NCBI GenBank assembly: GCA_025738555.1
Contig: JAOVFP010000015.1
Location: forward strand, 2,232,001 to 2,296,000
DNA: 64,000 nucleotides
From: Cyathus striatus
Lineage: Eukaryota > Basidiomycota > Agaricomycetes > Agaricales > Nidulariaceae
Reading direction: 5' to 3'
Below the pieces are notes generated by a model. The model saw only the letters and a program-made list of their open reading frames with translations. It searched no databases and was not told where the DNA came from. Position numbers and translations under genes: made by a program. This document shows positions 12,612 through 25,680 of this stretch, one piece after another (the stretch's first letter is position 1; every line of letters begins with the position of its first letter).

Positions 12612-15600
12612 ATGTCTGCCGCACCCCTCTCAGCTACAACAGCTGATAGCGTGGATACTGGTGGAAAGAAGAAGTCATCCTGGTTATCGTCACGCACGAC
12701 TGAACATGGTTAGTGTACACTCAGTTGCACCTTCACCGCGGTATAAATGCACGAAAAACTAGCTGCGGGTTCCCAATATTCTTCCGATCCAAAGTATAAG
12801 AAATACGTCCAACAGGTGGAGAAGTGTCTCAATTCGTTTGATAATGTCCACGAATGGGCGGATTGTATCGCGTTTCTGAAGCAGTTGCTCAAGGTACGTG
12901 TACACTTATGTCTACCACTTACTAGTGGATAACGATACCACGTATCATTTTCAGGCGTTCCAATCGTATATGCAGTTCAAGGAGATTCCGCGCAAGCTGA
13001 TAGTAGCGAAACGGTTGTCCCAGTGCCTGAATCCAGCTCTGCCAACGGGTGTCCACCAACGTGCATTGGATGTATATGTCCATATACTAACGGTTCTCGG
13101 GGTGGGTGTGATCGCTTGAATTTCATTATGATTGGCAGTGCACTGAACCCCATGATCATGAAAGTCCGAGGGTGTCAAGCGCGATTTGGCGTTATGGTCG
13201 TCTGGATTATTCCCGTTCTTCGAATACGCAGCGACTTCGGTCAAGGTATGCTCTAAACCCCCTACCTGTTTGCTTATGCTAACAAACTGCAGCCAACGCT
13301 TCTCAACATCTATGAGACATATTATCTACCCCTGCAGAGCGGGCTACGCCCAATCATGAAATCATTTATACTTGCACTGCTGCCTGGATTAGAGGAGGAA
13401 ACTGGGGAATTCTTTGAGAAGGTATGGGTATTGTTATTCTCGAGTACCGTGCAGTATTTCACGCTTGAAGGTTATTGGCCTGCTCGATCGTTTAGCGGGA
13501 ACCGTCTCCATGTCGTTCTTCTTCCAGAATTTATGGCTGGTTATGCTAACTACTCCATCCGGTCGTGGTACATCGTTGAATTACCTTTCTCGTCGCCTTC
13601 CTCAACTTAATGCAGATGAAGGTCACTCCATTACATTTCATTTAACCATTCTCAACTCACCGTCAATACATAGACATGACACCAATCGTTGGCCAAGACA
13701 TTGGACTCATGATTCGGGCTTTCGCAGCTGCTCTAGAGGATGAAAATCTGCTTGTGAGACGCGGTGCATTGGATATTCTCCTCCAAACTATGCGAGTGGA
13801 TAGTTTCACCATTAGGAAAGCACATGCAGACGATCGCGCTATTCTCATGCGTGCCGCAACTGGCGTTGTTTTGAGACGTGACCTATCTCTCAATCGACGA
13901 TTATATACTTGGTTACTCGGTACGGACGAAAAGAGCGAAAATCAAATAGTCTATTTGAAGCAAAATGGACTTGAGCTGCTTAGTTCAACGCTAAAGGTGT
14001 GATGCGTTATGTTATTATCCAAATATTCTGGCTTAGTTTTTTGCTAGTACGAGATGTTGTCGCCCTCTGGAGATTACTCCGAGTCGCGTCCATTCAAAAT
14101 ATTCATTTCTCTGCTCGACAAATGGGAAATAGGGGCGCCACTTACAGAAACGCTTGTTTATGATGCTTTCGAAGCTATCAAGCAACTCTGTAATAATCCA
14201 ATTGACGGTGCTGAAGACGTTCGTTCTGAGCTTTCTTTGTGGCACGATCTGATTCCTTGCTTAGTTGACAATGACTGCTAGTACACTTTATGAGGCTGTT
14301 GAACCGCAAATCATATGGAAACACTTACTTACAGCCGTTTTCTCTGAAATTTCTGGCGAGAGTACCCAGGTTGAGGTAATTATATATTAAAGAACGTTCC
14401 TTTGCAGTATTCTGACGTCATAATAGGCTGTTCCTTTAGTCCGATTCATATTGCGAACATTCTCACAAGATGAAGAAATCCAGCAAATACACCTCCCTGT
14501 CATATTTGCTGCAATTATTGACCTGTTGATTGTGAGAGCTATTTACTTGGGGATTTTCGAAAGAAACTCAGCTGCCCGATAGATTTGCACAGAAAAGAAT
14601 CCAGGAATGGTGTCTTCAGAAGTCACCCGCGAAATTACCATCCTATTGGAAGAAATGCTTCAACACATCCAAACTATCGGTTTATTACAACGTCCGGAAC
14701 TAAGTGGGGATGCAGATGCAGTGGCCGCTTCACAAGGACCGTACGCGTTTGCCTGTACATTTTACAGGATTACCCCGCTATCTAGTATGCCATCACCGTT
14801 GGGCACGTTTACTATCCCATTTGCGTCATCTTTCGAGAAGCTGGTCTCCTTGAGCATTGCATGTGCTTGCAGGCTAGAAACTGAGTCACGAAATGTCATG
14901 GAGCTCAGACAGGTCTTCTCGCAATGTCTCACTCTCATTGGTAAACTTAGCATCGAACTCACAGCTCCGATGTCTCTGTCATGGAACCCTTCGGAATGGC
15001 TTAGTAGTGTATTGGATACATTAGAATATGAAGTGAGTGCGAATCCTACCTTGTTGAGCAGCGCTTACGTGGAACCGGAATTAGTCCGCAAGGTTTACCA
15101 CAGTTGACCAAGTGATATCTCTGGTGCTTTCGTTATACCAAAATCAATATATGCGACCTGGGCTTGTCATCGACAAGCGAATAACGATGTATAAGATGAC
15201 GAACAAGCTCTTGCGTTATCTCCGTCCAAATATCGCTGCATATCACGTCCGCGCTGTGAATTTGATTTGGTTATTGGAGAATTCGACAACGCATTCTCAT
15301 GTCGAGTCTATTCTTGCCCAATCTATGAATTTTCCAGAGTCACGGAATGTCCAAGAGGCGTATGAAGCCTTTGGGACATTGTGGCGCTTAACTGGTTTGT
15401 AAATCATTACACTCTTGGGCACCTACTAATGGGCTATTTAGAGGATAATTTGCTTCCTGGCTTTCGATTTAAGGTTCCCATGATGATTGTACTGGATACG
15501 TTGAAAAACGACGACCCTACACTCCGGAGAATTGGCGAGACCTGGATGCGGTGTAGTTTGAAGTCTTATCTTCGGTATGATTTCCTCGTTGCACATAGAA

Positions 15601-18600
15601 GCGGAGCCTACTAATACCTTATAGCATTTTGGATCCTATTCTTTTCGAGCTGCTTGATCCTACCATTCTCCGTACTTCCACTACTACAAAAGTGCGAGGG
15701 CGGGAATTGCAAGGCTTATTATACGAACGTCCATTTGATCAGCACTACATTAACTATATTTTAGACCTACTTCTACACATTGTTCGGTTTGGAGGACAGG
15801 GCTTTGTAAAAACAGCCCGTTCATCCCCCATAAAGCGGTCCCACCATCCTGGGCTTATACAGAGAGTGGACGCCGGTAAGTTACTGTTCAATCTATTTCA
15901 TGGGTCTTTTTCAACAATATGTAAATAGCGAACCTACCTGATGCCGATATAACATATCTTGATGTCCTGATTGAGATCTTGGTGAAGTATGTGTTGTGCT
16001 ATAGTCGCACACAAAGAGTTCTGATTATCTTCAAAGGATACTACAATCTGAACCTAAACCAGTATGGGAAGCAACGATGGATCCTCTAAACGGAGTTCTT
16101 CAAGGCACTGCCATTGAGCTGCTTCAAGGTATTATTGCACGCGGAGACATCGATCACGTTTCTGTTCAAAGCATCGAAGCTGTAGTCGTTGGGAAACTAT
16201 ATTTCTCAGTTCACACAGGAAGGCTGGACCCGCAAAACAAGCTGTTACATCTGCTACATTCACTTATTTCGGTTTCGACGTCTGCTGTGGAGGTTGCCCG
16301 GCAGGCCGCTGAGCACAATTCGCGACCCAGTGATAGCCCAATTGACAGTGCGAGTCTTACGGATAAAACCCGGAGTCGACCTTCCGGTACCCTGTTAACC
16401 CACTACTCATTCAAACTTTAATTGATGGGATATCTGTTCCTTCCAATCAACCGGTGGTGCAGCATTGGCTGGACTTCATTCTAATGGCTATACCCCAATT
16501 CCAACCTGCATTACAGCCTGTTGTGACACCCTTAAACGATTGCATTTGCCGACAAACACTGATTGCACTAAAAGATGTTCTTCGCATATCTACAATCACA
16601 GATATGTATGGAGGAGATATAACAGCTACAGTGACAGACGCAGATCTCATCATGTTATTGAACGGCTTGGAACGCCTGATTCTGCTTGGTCTTGCTTACA
16701 CTTCGGAGGCAAGTACATCTGAGGAGGAGTTACCCGTTGTGGAAAAGGCCGAGTCTAGTGGCCTCCTGGGTTACGTTTCTAACGTATTTGGATCGGATAC
16801 CACTCAGGCAAACCCGGAACAGCTTACAGTAAGAAGGCTTCCCTTTATTATTTAGTCGCTGATGATCTATGTAGGCACGCTCGCAAGGATACCGGTCACT
16901 AGACGAGGGTATACGGGTATTATATTCTGTATTCGCGGCGTCCGTTTGGAAGTCACCGCCAATTACTGCCTCGAAGGATGAATCTCTGTCGCTCATATTT
17001 AACAGAGTGAGGCTACGATGCCGCCGCGTCTTAGAACACCTTTTCCGAGTCCAATCCGCTGAAGTCTTCGAATCGATTGTAGACTGTTGGAGCCGAAATC
17101 CACCGGAAAGTGTCTCAGACCTTTGATAAATGGTTCCTTTATTGACAATTCAACAGATTGCAGGAACCTCTGAGGATGCTGCCTTCGAGCTGATAGATGT
17201 TCTTCTTGCCAATGCACAGAATGCTGTGCATATGGTATGTGAGAGCATATCAACACGTACGTCAGGTATTTCGGAGAGGAGTAAAGGTCGAGCAATCAAT
17301 CCAAATCTGTAAGATAAACTTCTTTTTGTCCGCTTTCAAAATCCTAACTATACCTGTAGGACGGACGCTATTCTCTTTAAATTCCTTGAGAAATACATGG
17401 AGAGGCTTGAAGGACCACTCGCCATTCAAGTTTGGGGACGATACCTTCAGTTGGTAAAGGAAATAAGTGGAGGTACCAAGGAATTTAAACCTCAAACCTT
17501 CCCTGCACTTCGGTGAGTGGACTCTGAGCACATAGAGACGATGGCTCACCTAAAGATAGCTGCCTGAGCGTGTTGGCAGAGAAGGTCACACAAACTACCG
17601 CGATGGAAGACCGGAGAATTCGCAAGGAACTTCAGGTTAGAGATTCGCCGTTCGTCTAAATTGAAATTGACATTGGTGTAGGATAATTATGCGAAGTTAC
17701 TAGATTCATGCGTCTTATTCGTTGGGCGCACATTTGATCAGGGCTCTTGGATTCGACGATCTACTAAAGAGTCGTTAGTTACCAACGGGAGGGAATCACC
17801 TATCTCTCGAGTTGATAGTAAGGGAGAAGAAAAATTGGAATCAAGTAGTATCTCACTAGGGCTCGATACCCCCAAAGCTGCGTTGTCCGAAGCGGTAACT
17901 CAGGTAAGTGTGTAACTGTGCCACGACCTATTTTATCTTGATATAATCACAGATCGTATCGTTTGTGGCAACATCCACACTTCCTAACCTGCGCAAATTT
18001 CTTGTGGATAACGATAAAATTTCCACTGCATGTAGTAATATCGTGTACTATATCGTCAACCCTGCGTTACGCGGCAAAACAAGGTGTGCCATCAGGCGAT
18101 AGGGTATGCGTCTTTACTGACACTTTGTTCAGACCCTTAGATGTTGATAGCACAGTAATCAAGATTATCCAAGGGATGACGCGTATACCTACCGCTCTCA
18201 AAGCTTGGCGCAACGCAGTCATTGATCTCTTAAATGATAGCAGACTTTTTAACTGCATGCCTAGTCATGCGGAGGAATGGAAACCCATAGTAAAAGTTCT
18301 CTTTGACTCGGATAAGACCGCGTTCCCCGAATTACTCGGTGAGTGTTATTGTTTGCTGACAAGAAAACCAAACTGACACATAATTTAGGTAAGGTAGCTG
18401 GAGCTACTTCGGCAAATATATTTACAAATCGTGAATACGAAATGTTGCTGAGGTCACTCAACGTCCGACGTCTATCATACGTGATCTTTACTGGCGAGAA
18501 GAACCACTTCATTACTCAATTACCGACAATCCAGGAGAAGCTTGTCGACATCCTGCGTAATGTGTCAGCTCCGATAGTACAAAGCGAAGTATTTTTGTGT

Positions 18601-19305
18601 ATTAGGGTGTTGTTATGTCGTTTGTCATCACACAACTTAACGAGTTTCTGGCCGCACGTTCTTACGGAGCTGGTGCATTTCATTTTCTGGTCTCAAGTTG
18701 ACAGCTTCCTAACTCCTATAATGTAGTATCGCATATTTGAACAAGTCGTGATGATTTTGCCTTCGGACGGGTCTGAAGATCTGCAACTGGTTCTTGCAGC
18801 CAGTAAATGTTTAGATCTATTATTAACGTTGCAAACAGAGGAATTCCAGATGTAGGCCCTCTACCCTAATCATTCGAACTTCATCTAATCATATTATGCC
18901 ATTATAGACATCAATGGATGTTCATTACTGACACTGTGGATGCAGTGTATCGACCGGACGAATGGACCCCGGAGGCCATGATGGATCAGCTTTCAGAAAT
19001 TGTCGGAAGCCTTCCTGCGGGAGTATGTTTCAAGCTGTCTTTATTTACATTCGTATCTTACAGCTATTCTCTAGGATGACCAACCTACTGCTGCCCCCAA
19101 TAACCTCGTCGCGTTCCCAGACAAACGTCCTATGCGCCGACCCTTCCTGAACAATACACGGCAGATTGACAGTATCAAGGATCTTGCTCCCTTCTTCTCG
19201 AATATAAGCCTCTCGTTATATGAGAGTGTGTATGCAAGTGGAGGGAATATTGACTGGGAATCAGTGGAGAATGGGATTATGGATGATATGTTTGATGGGC
19301 GGTGA
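12612..19305 (+). CDS. DOP1: DOP1 (Dopey) homologue, endosome-Golgi trafficking protein
   Basis: Very large cytoplasmic protein, roughly 1,700-1,900 residues over some 20 exons. In yeast Dop1 acts with Mon2 and the flippase Neo1 at Golgi and endosome membranes. The start MSAAPLSATTADSVDTGGKK (12612) leads into the diagnostic Dopey N-terminal domain: KYKKYVQQVEKCLNSF, WADCIAFLKQLLK, YMQFKEIPRKLIVAKRLSQC, LNPALPTGVHQRALDVY, and later GLFPFFEYAATSVKPTLL. The middle shows helical-repeat sequence such as MIRAFAAALEDENLLVRRG and DTLKNDDPTLRRIGETWMRC. The end reads DSIKDLAPFFSNISLSLYE and stops at 19303-19305. I saw no forced frameshift, but many short exons were joined only by eye. A human DOP1-type leucine zipper region was not searched for. 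Confidence 0.88.
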
Positions 19306-19661
19306 TTTTGTGGTTCACCTTTATAGTATTTGTTTATATTTTTTCGTTGGATGTATTTATTGCGTATGCTTCGTATAATTCATGTTCCACTGTTTCATGT
19401 CGTGTCTATGAGCTTTAAGTTAGGATGCTCGTAAATGAGCTCTTAAATGAACCTTGAACGTACGAATGTACTAGTAAGTAGACTGATATAAGTACACGGA
19501 CTAAATAACATCTGGTGGGAATCTAAAGAATACTGGGCTACATTGTAAAGGGATTTCGAAAATTGCAATATGATAATAACTAGATGGTGTATATAACCAA
19601 TAAATCGGAAATCAAAAACCCATGAGAAAAAGAAAGAAGAAAAATGAGCATGGATGACTAC
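19306..19661. other. convergent 3' intergenic region
   Basis: 356 bp between the DOP1 stop and the stop of the minus-strand ketopantoate hydroxymethyltransferase gene. It is AT-rich with several candidate polyadenylation stretches on both strands. I see no gene or repeat in it. Confidence 0.5.
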
Positions 19662-20715
19662 TTAAGGGAGATCAGATGCCTCCTCCATAAACATGACTAG
19701 CTCGTCTTTATCCATTGTATAGCTCTCCTCCTCTTTATGAGGGAACGTTCCACCCCTCACCGCCTCCGCATACGCCTCCACACCCTTGTCTCTTACTTCT
19801 TTCATATTTGCAAAGCGGCGGACGAATTTGGCTTTGTGTCCTGACCATGTACCCATGACATCGTCATACACGAGGACCTACGAAATATTGAAATCGTCAG
19901 ACTCAATCGATAACATCTGAAAAAAAAAACTGCACCTGCCCACTGGTCCATGGGCCCGCACCTATCCCCACCGTAGGAATCGTCAAAGTATCTGTAATAT
20001 ACTTCGCCAGTTCCTTCGGAACAGCCTCCACGAGGATGCCCCAAGCCCCCGCATCTTGCAGTCCAAGTGCGTCCTGCAGAACCTTTTGCGCACCCTCGGC
20101 TTTCTTCCCTTGGACTTTATACCCCGACAAGGAGGTATGCTTCTGCGGCTGCAGTCCAACGTGCGCAATGACCGGAATCCCCACTTCTTTCAACCTCCGC
20201 ACGATGGGCGCAATCTCCTTTCCACCTTCTAGTTTTACGCTTTCGACTCCTGCTTCACGGACTAGGCGCATTGCATTGCGCACGGTGTCTTCGACAGAGA
20301 CGTGGTAGGATCCAAAAGGCATATCGGCGACCAAGAAGGGATGCTTATTACCCCTCTTTACTGCCTTGGCGTGGTGTATCATCTCGTCCAAGGTTAACTG
20401 TGTCGTACTCTCGTATCCCAGACAGACTTGTGCCAGTGAGTCCCCTATAAGGGTGATATCAACCAACGGGGACGAAGAGCACGCGAGCGAGGAGGGGTAA
20501 TCGTATGCCGTGAGCGTGGTTATGGGTGTTTTTGAGGTGTATAGGGCATGGAGGGTGTCGAGGGTAACTTTTTTGCGTGGTAAGGGTGGAGAGAGGATGT
20601 TGGTGAGGGTGGAAGAGGATGGGGAGGGAGGGCGAACGGACATCCATCGTAGACCTAGTAGGCGTAGGCGTCGTGTGCGGTTACGAGAGATGGGTCGTGT
20701 GATTATGGACGACAT
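19662..20715 (-). CDS. 3-methyl-2-oxobutanoate (ketopantoate) hydroxymethyltransferase
   Basis: First committed enzyme of pantothenate/coenzyme A synthesis (PanB; Ecm31 in yeast); it transfers a hydroxymethyl group from methylene-tetrahydrofolate to 2-oxoisovalerate. Start MSSIITRPISRNRTRRLRLL at 20715 has a long Arg/Ser-rich, acid-free leader suited to mitochondrial import. The barrel then reads KKVTLDTLHALYTSKTPITT, LTAYDYPSS, ITLIGDSLAQVCLGYEST, FLVADMPFGSYHVSVEDTV, SVKLEGGKE, PVIAHVGLQPQKHTSLSGYK, WGILVEAVPKELA and TVGIGAGPWTSGQ; the metal-binding Asp residues and catalytic Glu (in VEAVP) are present. One intron (about 19935-19877) precedes VLVYDDVMGTWSGHKAKFVR. Full length and apparently intact. 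Confidence 0.93.
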
Positions 20716-21387
20716 TGCTGGATATTTTGGTTTTTGGGGCCCTTCTAGGCAGAAAGGGATGTATTTTATGACCTGCCAGTATCTACCGTGGTCGTTAGTA
20801 AATATGAGTGACATCGTATGATAAATCTCACCAAGTGTTAAAACGTCGGGTCTTCACTTTGAATGGAACGACAAAAGAAGAGAAAGAGGAAAAGAAAGTA
20901 TTATATGGTACGATGAAACCCATATGTCTTGCGACGTCCGACCAGCAAGATCAGATTCATAAAATCATGACGCCAAGATCGACCTCTCTAAGCCACAGTG
21001 CCACCATTCGCTCCGGTTTGTTCATTCGCGCATCGCCTCAGCGTTCTTGCTCATGAGACTTTGTTTCCCCCAGAACATGGTCCACATGGGTGTCGAATCG
21101 TTTCTGGGGCAGGTTGATGAGTATGGGACCATCCCATTTGGTTCGACTGACATGGCAGCGGGAGATAAGATCCCGGCTCCGGTCCCTTCTGTGCGATCAT
21201 GATCTAACTTACATAACACCACTTCTTTCATTCAATCTTATCATCACTGTATTGACGCTGGAACATTTTCTGCTTGAAGGCATTAAATAAACAGGACATA
21301 AGTACATGATAACTATGCACTACGGTATTGGAATAATAGTGTTTAAACCACGACTTTATCTTACTTTCTTTTCTTAATCTCGAACGA
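20716..21387. other. 672-bp intergenic region, no gene seen
   Basis: It lies between the start of the PanB-type gene and the stop of the next minus-strand gene, and so holds the PanB promoter and the downstream gene's 3' end. Short open frames exist on both strands, but none has recognisable composition or motifs. Confidence 0.4.
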
Positions 21388-22713
21388 TTAATTCATAGAA
21401 CGAGGAACATCCTCGTACTCAGCTCTCTTTTTCGCTAGCTCCGTAATCTCGTCCATTTGCGGATTTTCCAGCCACTCTTCTTCGACCGTCTCTCCGATAT
21501 CATACAAAGCCTTCTGAAGCATAGGTTCAAAGCTCTCTTCTTTCTCCCTTTTCTTCAGCTCTGGAAAACATCCGTGAATGATGTGGGTGAAAAATGTGTC
21601 CCAGGCGACTCCTGTCCATGTTCCCGCCCTCCTTTGTTCATCATAACTCAGCTTCAGCTTAACGGCCGTTTGCTTAAGCATCTCGGCGTCCCTCAAACGG
21701 AATGTATCGTACGTGATGTCGGTGCGAATGATGTGCAAATCGGTGGCGTTAAGTGGATTGCGGTATATGGCCAATAGCTCCCAAGGAATGTTTAAAAATC
21801 CCACCAGAACCTGCCAGACCCAGCTGGAACGACGGTACGAGCCTTCGCGAAGTGTAGCAGTGGGCAACTTAGTCCATCGACAGTCTTTGGCAACCATAAC
21901 CAACGAACCGCGGTCTTCGATCCAACTCCGTCGAACTTCGACGTCAAGGTTTCCAATGGTGTACATGCGCTCTTGCATATTGACGATTTGCCACTGCTCA
22001 ATTGCTGCTCGAACTCTCGCCTCGTCAAGTTCTTGATCCAGTGCCAGGCCGGGTTTCTCGACTTCGTCTGCGACAGCGTTGCCTTTGGTGCTTGTGATAC
22101 CCCAGACGCCGTTGAGGTACACCTTAGTGTGGAAACTGTGCAGACGAACTGTCTCTCCGTGAAGGAAGGTTGACACGACGTTGTTTCGTAGTCGAACGAC
22201 CCACCAGGGTTCAACGGAGGACTCGAAAATGCGGAGACGGAAGTCGTCGACTTTGGAGTGCACCCAAGGCTCGCATGATACGCGGAAGAGAACCGGAAAG
22301 AACCAGAATGTCACCTCGAGGAAACCAAGTGAACAGTGACATTGTGAATCTTTATATTCCAAGTTGTTGACGATCATCGTGCAGAAATAGGGCTCTGCTT
22401 TGGTGGGCGAGTGAGGGCGAAATTCGAGGTTGCTTAGAGAAATGGCGAGTGGTGAGGTAGGGTGGGTGTAACTGAGCTTTTGCAATGAAAGCCAGGATAC
22501 TTTTTCAGCGCGGATGGTATGACCTTTGTATTTGGCATAATATAAGAGTGATAACGGCGCAAGAACGAAGGTTGAAAACAACATAGCAAGATAAGAAAAG
22601 ATATGATTAATTAAGTGTGAGTGCATGTTGGAGTATGAAGCCGAAGTGATGTGAGAGATGTAGTCGAGAGTGTCGAGAAGGCGCTTGTTGGGATTCAGAG
22701 CGTAGCTGGCCAT
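21388..22713 (-). CDS. conserved-looking protein of unknown function with N-terminal membrane anchor
   Basis: A single 441-residue exon, unusual among its intron-rich neighbours. After MASYALNPNKRLLDTLDYIS comes one strong hydrophobic segment, HIFSYLAMLFSTFVLAPLSL (about residues 37-56). The remainder is soluble, beta-strand-like and Trp-rich (EPWWVVRLRNNVVSTFLHG, VYLNGVWGITST, SWVWQVLVGFLNIPWELLAI), ending in a charged helix. The layout of a membrane anchor followed by beta-rich segments such as ISLSNLEFRPHS recalls chorein/Csf1-like bridge proteins, but that is only an impression; I do not recognise the family. Codon use and the absence of stops across 1.3 kb support a real gene. Confidence 0.7.
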   Translation of the reverse strand: MASYALNPNKRLLDTLDYISHITSASYSNMHSHLINHIFSYLAMLFSTFVLAPLSLLYYAKYKGHTIRAEKVSWLSLQKLSYTHPTSPLAISLSNLEFRPHSPTKAEPYFCTMIVNNLEYKDSQCHCSLGFLEVTFWFFPVLFRVSCEPWVHSKVDDFRLRIFESSVEPWWVVRLRNNVVSTFLHGETVRLHSFHTKVYLNGVWGITSTKGNAVADEVEKPGLALDQELDEARVRAAIEQWQIVNMQERMYTIGNLDVEVRRSWIEDRGSLVMVAKDCRWTKLPTATLREGSYRRSSWVWQVLVGFLNIPWELLAIYRNPLNATDLHIIRTDITYDTFRLRDAEMLKQTAVKLKLSYDEQRRAGTWTGVAWDTFFTHIIHGCFPELKKREKEESFEPMLQKALYDIGETVEEEWLENPQMDEITELAKKRAEYEDVPRSMN

Positions 22714-23032
22714 CGCCGTTAGTTAAGAGGACGCGGTGTCGTAATACGACGCGACGGAAATGATGTCACGCAGTAGTCACTCCGGCTCCAATCGTCAAGT
22801 GCAGCGTCACTTTGTCTGGTTTCCATTCCCAATAATCTCCACCTTAGGCCTTAAGGCTTACTTACATATGCATCGTTTAACTTTTAATCCGATCTTGTTT
22901 ATCATAACTAAGGGTATGCGTGATATACATGCGCTAGGCAACCAGTGAACCTCACTGGGAGCAATAGAAACAAAAATTAATAAAATAAACCAAACACTAA
23001 CGTAGATCGCTAGTACATCACTCGCCCATTTT

Positions 23033-24426
23033 TCAGAAATCTCCCCAGTTTTTGCGGAATTTATACTGCATGCGAGTCTGAATCAGTTCTTAGTCGGTAT
23101 CACCGATGGAAATGAAATAACTTTACCTTGTAAGGCATGTTCTTTCTGAAAATCGTAAAAAGCATTAGTACAGTACAAGTGTCATCAAACTGAAAGCAAA
23201 AAATTGTCCTACCTCATCTTATCACTGGCCTCTGTGGGAGGCTTGTAGCCATCCTCTCCAGAGCCCCACTCGCCCTTCTTCACAGCGTCCGACTTAGCCG
23301 TTTTGAACTTCACACTGGGTTCTTCTTTTTCAGGAGGTGTTACGCGTGTGTATTTTGGCTTCGGAGGCTCCTGGAGCGGCGTGTCTGGAACGACCTGCTC
23401 GGCGTGAGGATGCTCTGCTGCTATTGGAGCCTGTGCTTGATCACTGTTATTATCAGGGGTAGAAGGTGCTGCCTTTTCTGCAGGAGGAACGTATTCGTGT
23501 TGCTTAACGGCTTCGTCGACACTGATTCCTTGGAATTTGGCTTCCTTCTCGGCTTCTTTAAGTTCGATCTCTTCATGCATGGCGAAGTGCTCCAAATCTT
23601 CAGGGTGTATGTAAGACTCATCGGTTTGGGTTTCCGGTGTCGAGTGAAATTGTTCTGTTGTGATAGTATTAGTACATCTGTGTTAACATTTTGCCAACAT
23701 AGCCACCTTCATGGTGAAGAAAGAATTCTGCATAATCATATAATGAGATGAAATAAGTATCGAGTAGCAAATAGCCACGCACCACTCTCAACATCGTAAT
23801 GATGTCCTTCAGCGCCTAAATCGTCAAAGTTTGGTAACCCATCCAGTCCAATATTCTCAAGCTCTTCGGGAGAAATCTTTCCGTCCTTGTTAAGGTCAAT
23901 GCGTAAGAGGACAGAATCGACGATCTTGTCAGCCTTCTTCTGATGCTCAACGTCGTCCTACAGAATAGGTCAGTATGTAACTGGAGCTTAGTGAAGAGGA
24001 AGCAAGACCTTGGATTTCTTTTGCGAGTATATGTGGTGCACACCGTAGACGGCCTCTATTTCTGGTCTGGTCCAATAGCCATCCCTACGACATTTGTAAG
24101 ACTATACAAAAAAAGGCCAATAAGCAGACGAACCTGTCCAAGTCATGCAACTGGAAGAAACTCCGCGTGTCGAATGAATCACTACATACTTCAATTAGCA
24201 CTTGTGGTACAATTACAGATCCTATAAACCCACATATGATGTTCAGACGACATCTAATCCATGCATGAGCACCGCATGTAGTATGTAATTAAACCAGTAG
24301 TCTACTTACGTGTCGCTGTGCATACTGCTGCACCGTCTCTCCGGCTGCTGGGCCGGGTTGCTCATGATTGCCATGGGCCATGGCATATTGGGCAAGAAGA
24401 ATGAGGGGGACGGTGGTAGCCAACAT
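23033..24426 (-). CDS. secreted-pathway EF-hand protein, Ssp120/nucleobindin-like
   Basis: Calcium-binding protein of the early secretory pathway; yeast Ssp120 partners the cargo receptor Emp47. Start MLATTVPLILLAQYAMAHGN (24426) is a clear signal peptide. After QQYAQRH a 20-base exon (24253-24234) encodes MSSEHHI. Next come DSFDTRSFFQLHDLD with RDGYWTRPEIEAVYG (EF-hand 1) and LRIDLNKDGKISPEELENIG (EF-hand 2), then GHHYDVESEFFLHHEEQFHS, HPEDLEHFAMHEEIELKEA, a low-complexity Pro/Glu region, and the conserved end YKFRKNWGDF, stopping at 23033-23035. At least eight exons, several under 60 bases. The order of motifs and the C-terminal KFRKNWGDF match the fungal family well. Confidence 0.85.
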
Positions 24427-25680
24427 GTTGGGCTGGTGAAGGACGGGCTTAACGAGGTCGTTGCAATTGGCGACCCACACAGCAAAATCATTTTGCTTAG
24501 TCAGCTTTCGCGCGTACTCGTTTATTGCGCACGTCGCGACTGGGGCCTGGGCTTTCCAGCTTGCGTCTACCTAGTACTATCTCCTCAAACTCTCCGTCTT
24601 AACGCGCTGACTTGTTGTTGGCTGTAGCCACATGAACTCTCTTCTTTCAGTCGAAAGGTGACAGAGTCGGCTTGGGTTCACCCTGTCTTCACGCTCGCTT
24701 CAAGTTCTAAATCTGTCGACGCGTTTTACTCCGGTTTGCCATCGCCCGATGCCGTCAAGTGAACTTCATCCATTCTGCGAAAGTTCACGCTACAGCTCCA
24801 AGAAAAAAATTCAAACGCCTTTTCATTCGGAGAAATGTCACTGTCTTTTGATGTCTTTGACTCTTTGTGCTTACATCCCAATTCGTACTGTCAACGGTGA
24901 TTGTAAACGCATGATTGTGACACTGGCCGAGCAAGCTACTTATGTACCAGGTACCTTGTCGTCTAATAGCCTTACAGGCTGGTCGTTCATCCTTTGACTA
25001 AGGGTTACCGCCGACCCGCATCTGCGCCTGTATGGCTCGCTCCCGTTAACGTTAAGGGGGATGCTTGAACGGCGACCCCCACGTGGAGCACACCTTTGTG
25101 CCCCGCTCGCACAATTCACACATGTGGATTTTTGATGAAACACTGGCGTTCTTGCAACTTTCTTTCTCAGCCTGTCTATCTGCCATGGGTATTACAGCAC
25201 TTCAGGTCCAGCAGGGAGATTCTAGTAATCGCATTGCTTTCCATCGGGTTCCTAGCTAAAAATTATGATACATGTACATATGTTATCAACGTACCTTCGA
25301 TAGCACCGATCCCATGGTTAATTATGCTCTTGATATTCACTATCTCTGTATGCTCATAGGTCCAACGAATGGTTATCTGTGCCTCATGCGCTCGGAGAGA
25401 ATATAGCAAGGAAATGAATGCACTGATTTGTGAAGAAGGCACTGACATCGATAATGAAAGGGGTTCGGTGTTTAGCATTGCAGATCAATTATATTAGGGT
25501 ATCTTTTTATAGGTGTGATACAGACAGCTATATGGTAGTAGGAGCATATGTATGAATACAACGTAAATGTAATGAACGTGGGTGCACTATATGCGTCTTT
25601 GAAAGCCAACTTCAAGAATGAGGGTGTTCTAAATATGTCAAGAACAAGAAAAAAGTGTCCATGTAAACTGTAATGAATCA
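24427..25680. other. 1.25-kb intergenic region, no supported gene
   Basis: It lies upstream of the EF-hand gene and downstream of the GH128 gene. Only short random frames occur. The first 100-200 bp should hold the Ssp120-like gene's promoter. I see no repeat structure. Confidence 0.4.

Noticed and set aside
24749..25359. Several 60-90 codon plus-strand frames between the EF-hand and GH128 genes
   Set aside because: Overlapping, random composition, no motifs, no splice structure.
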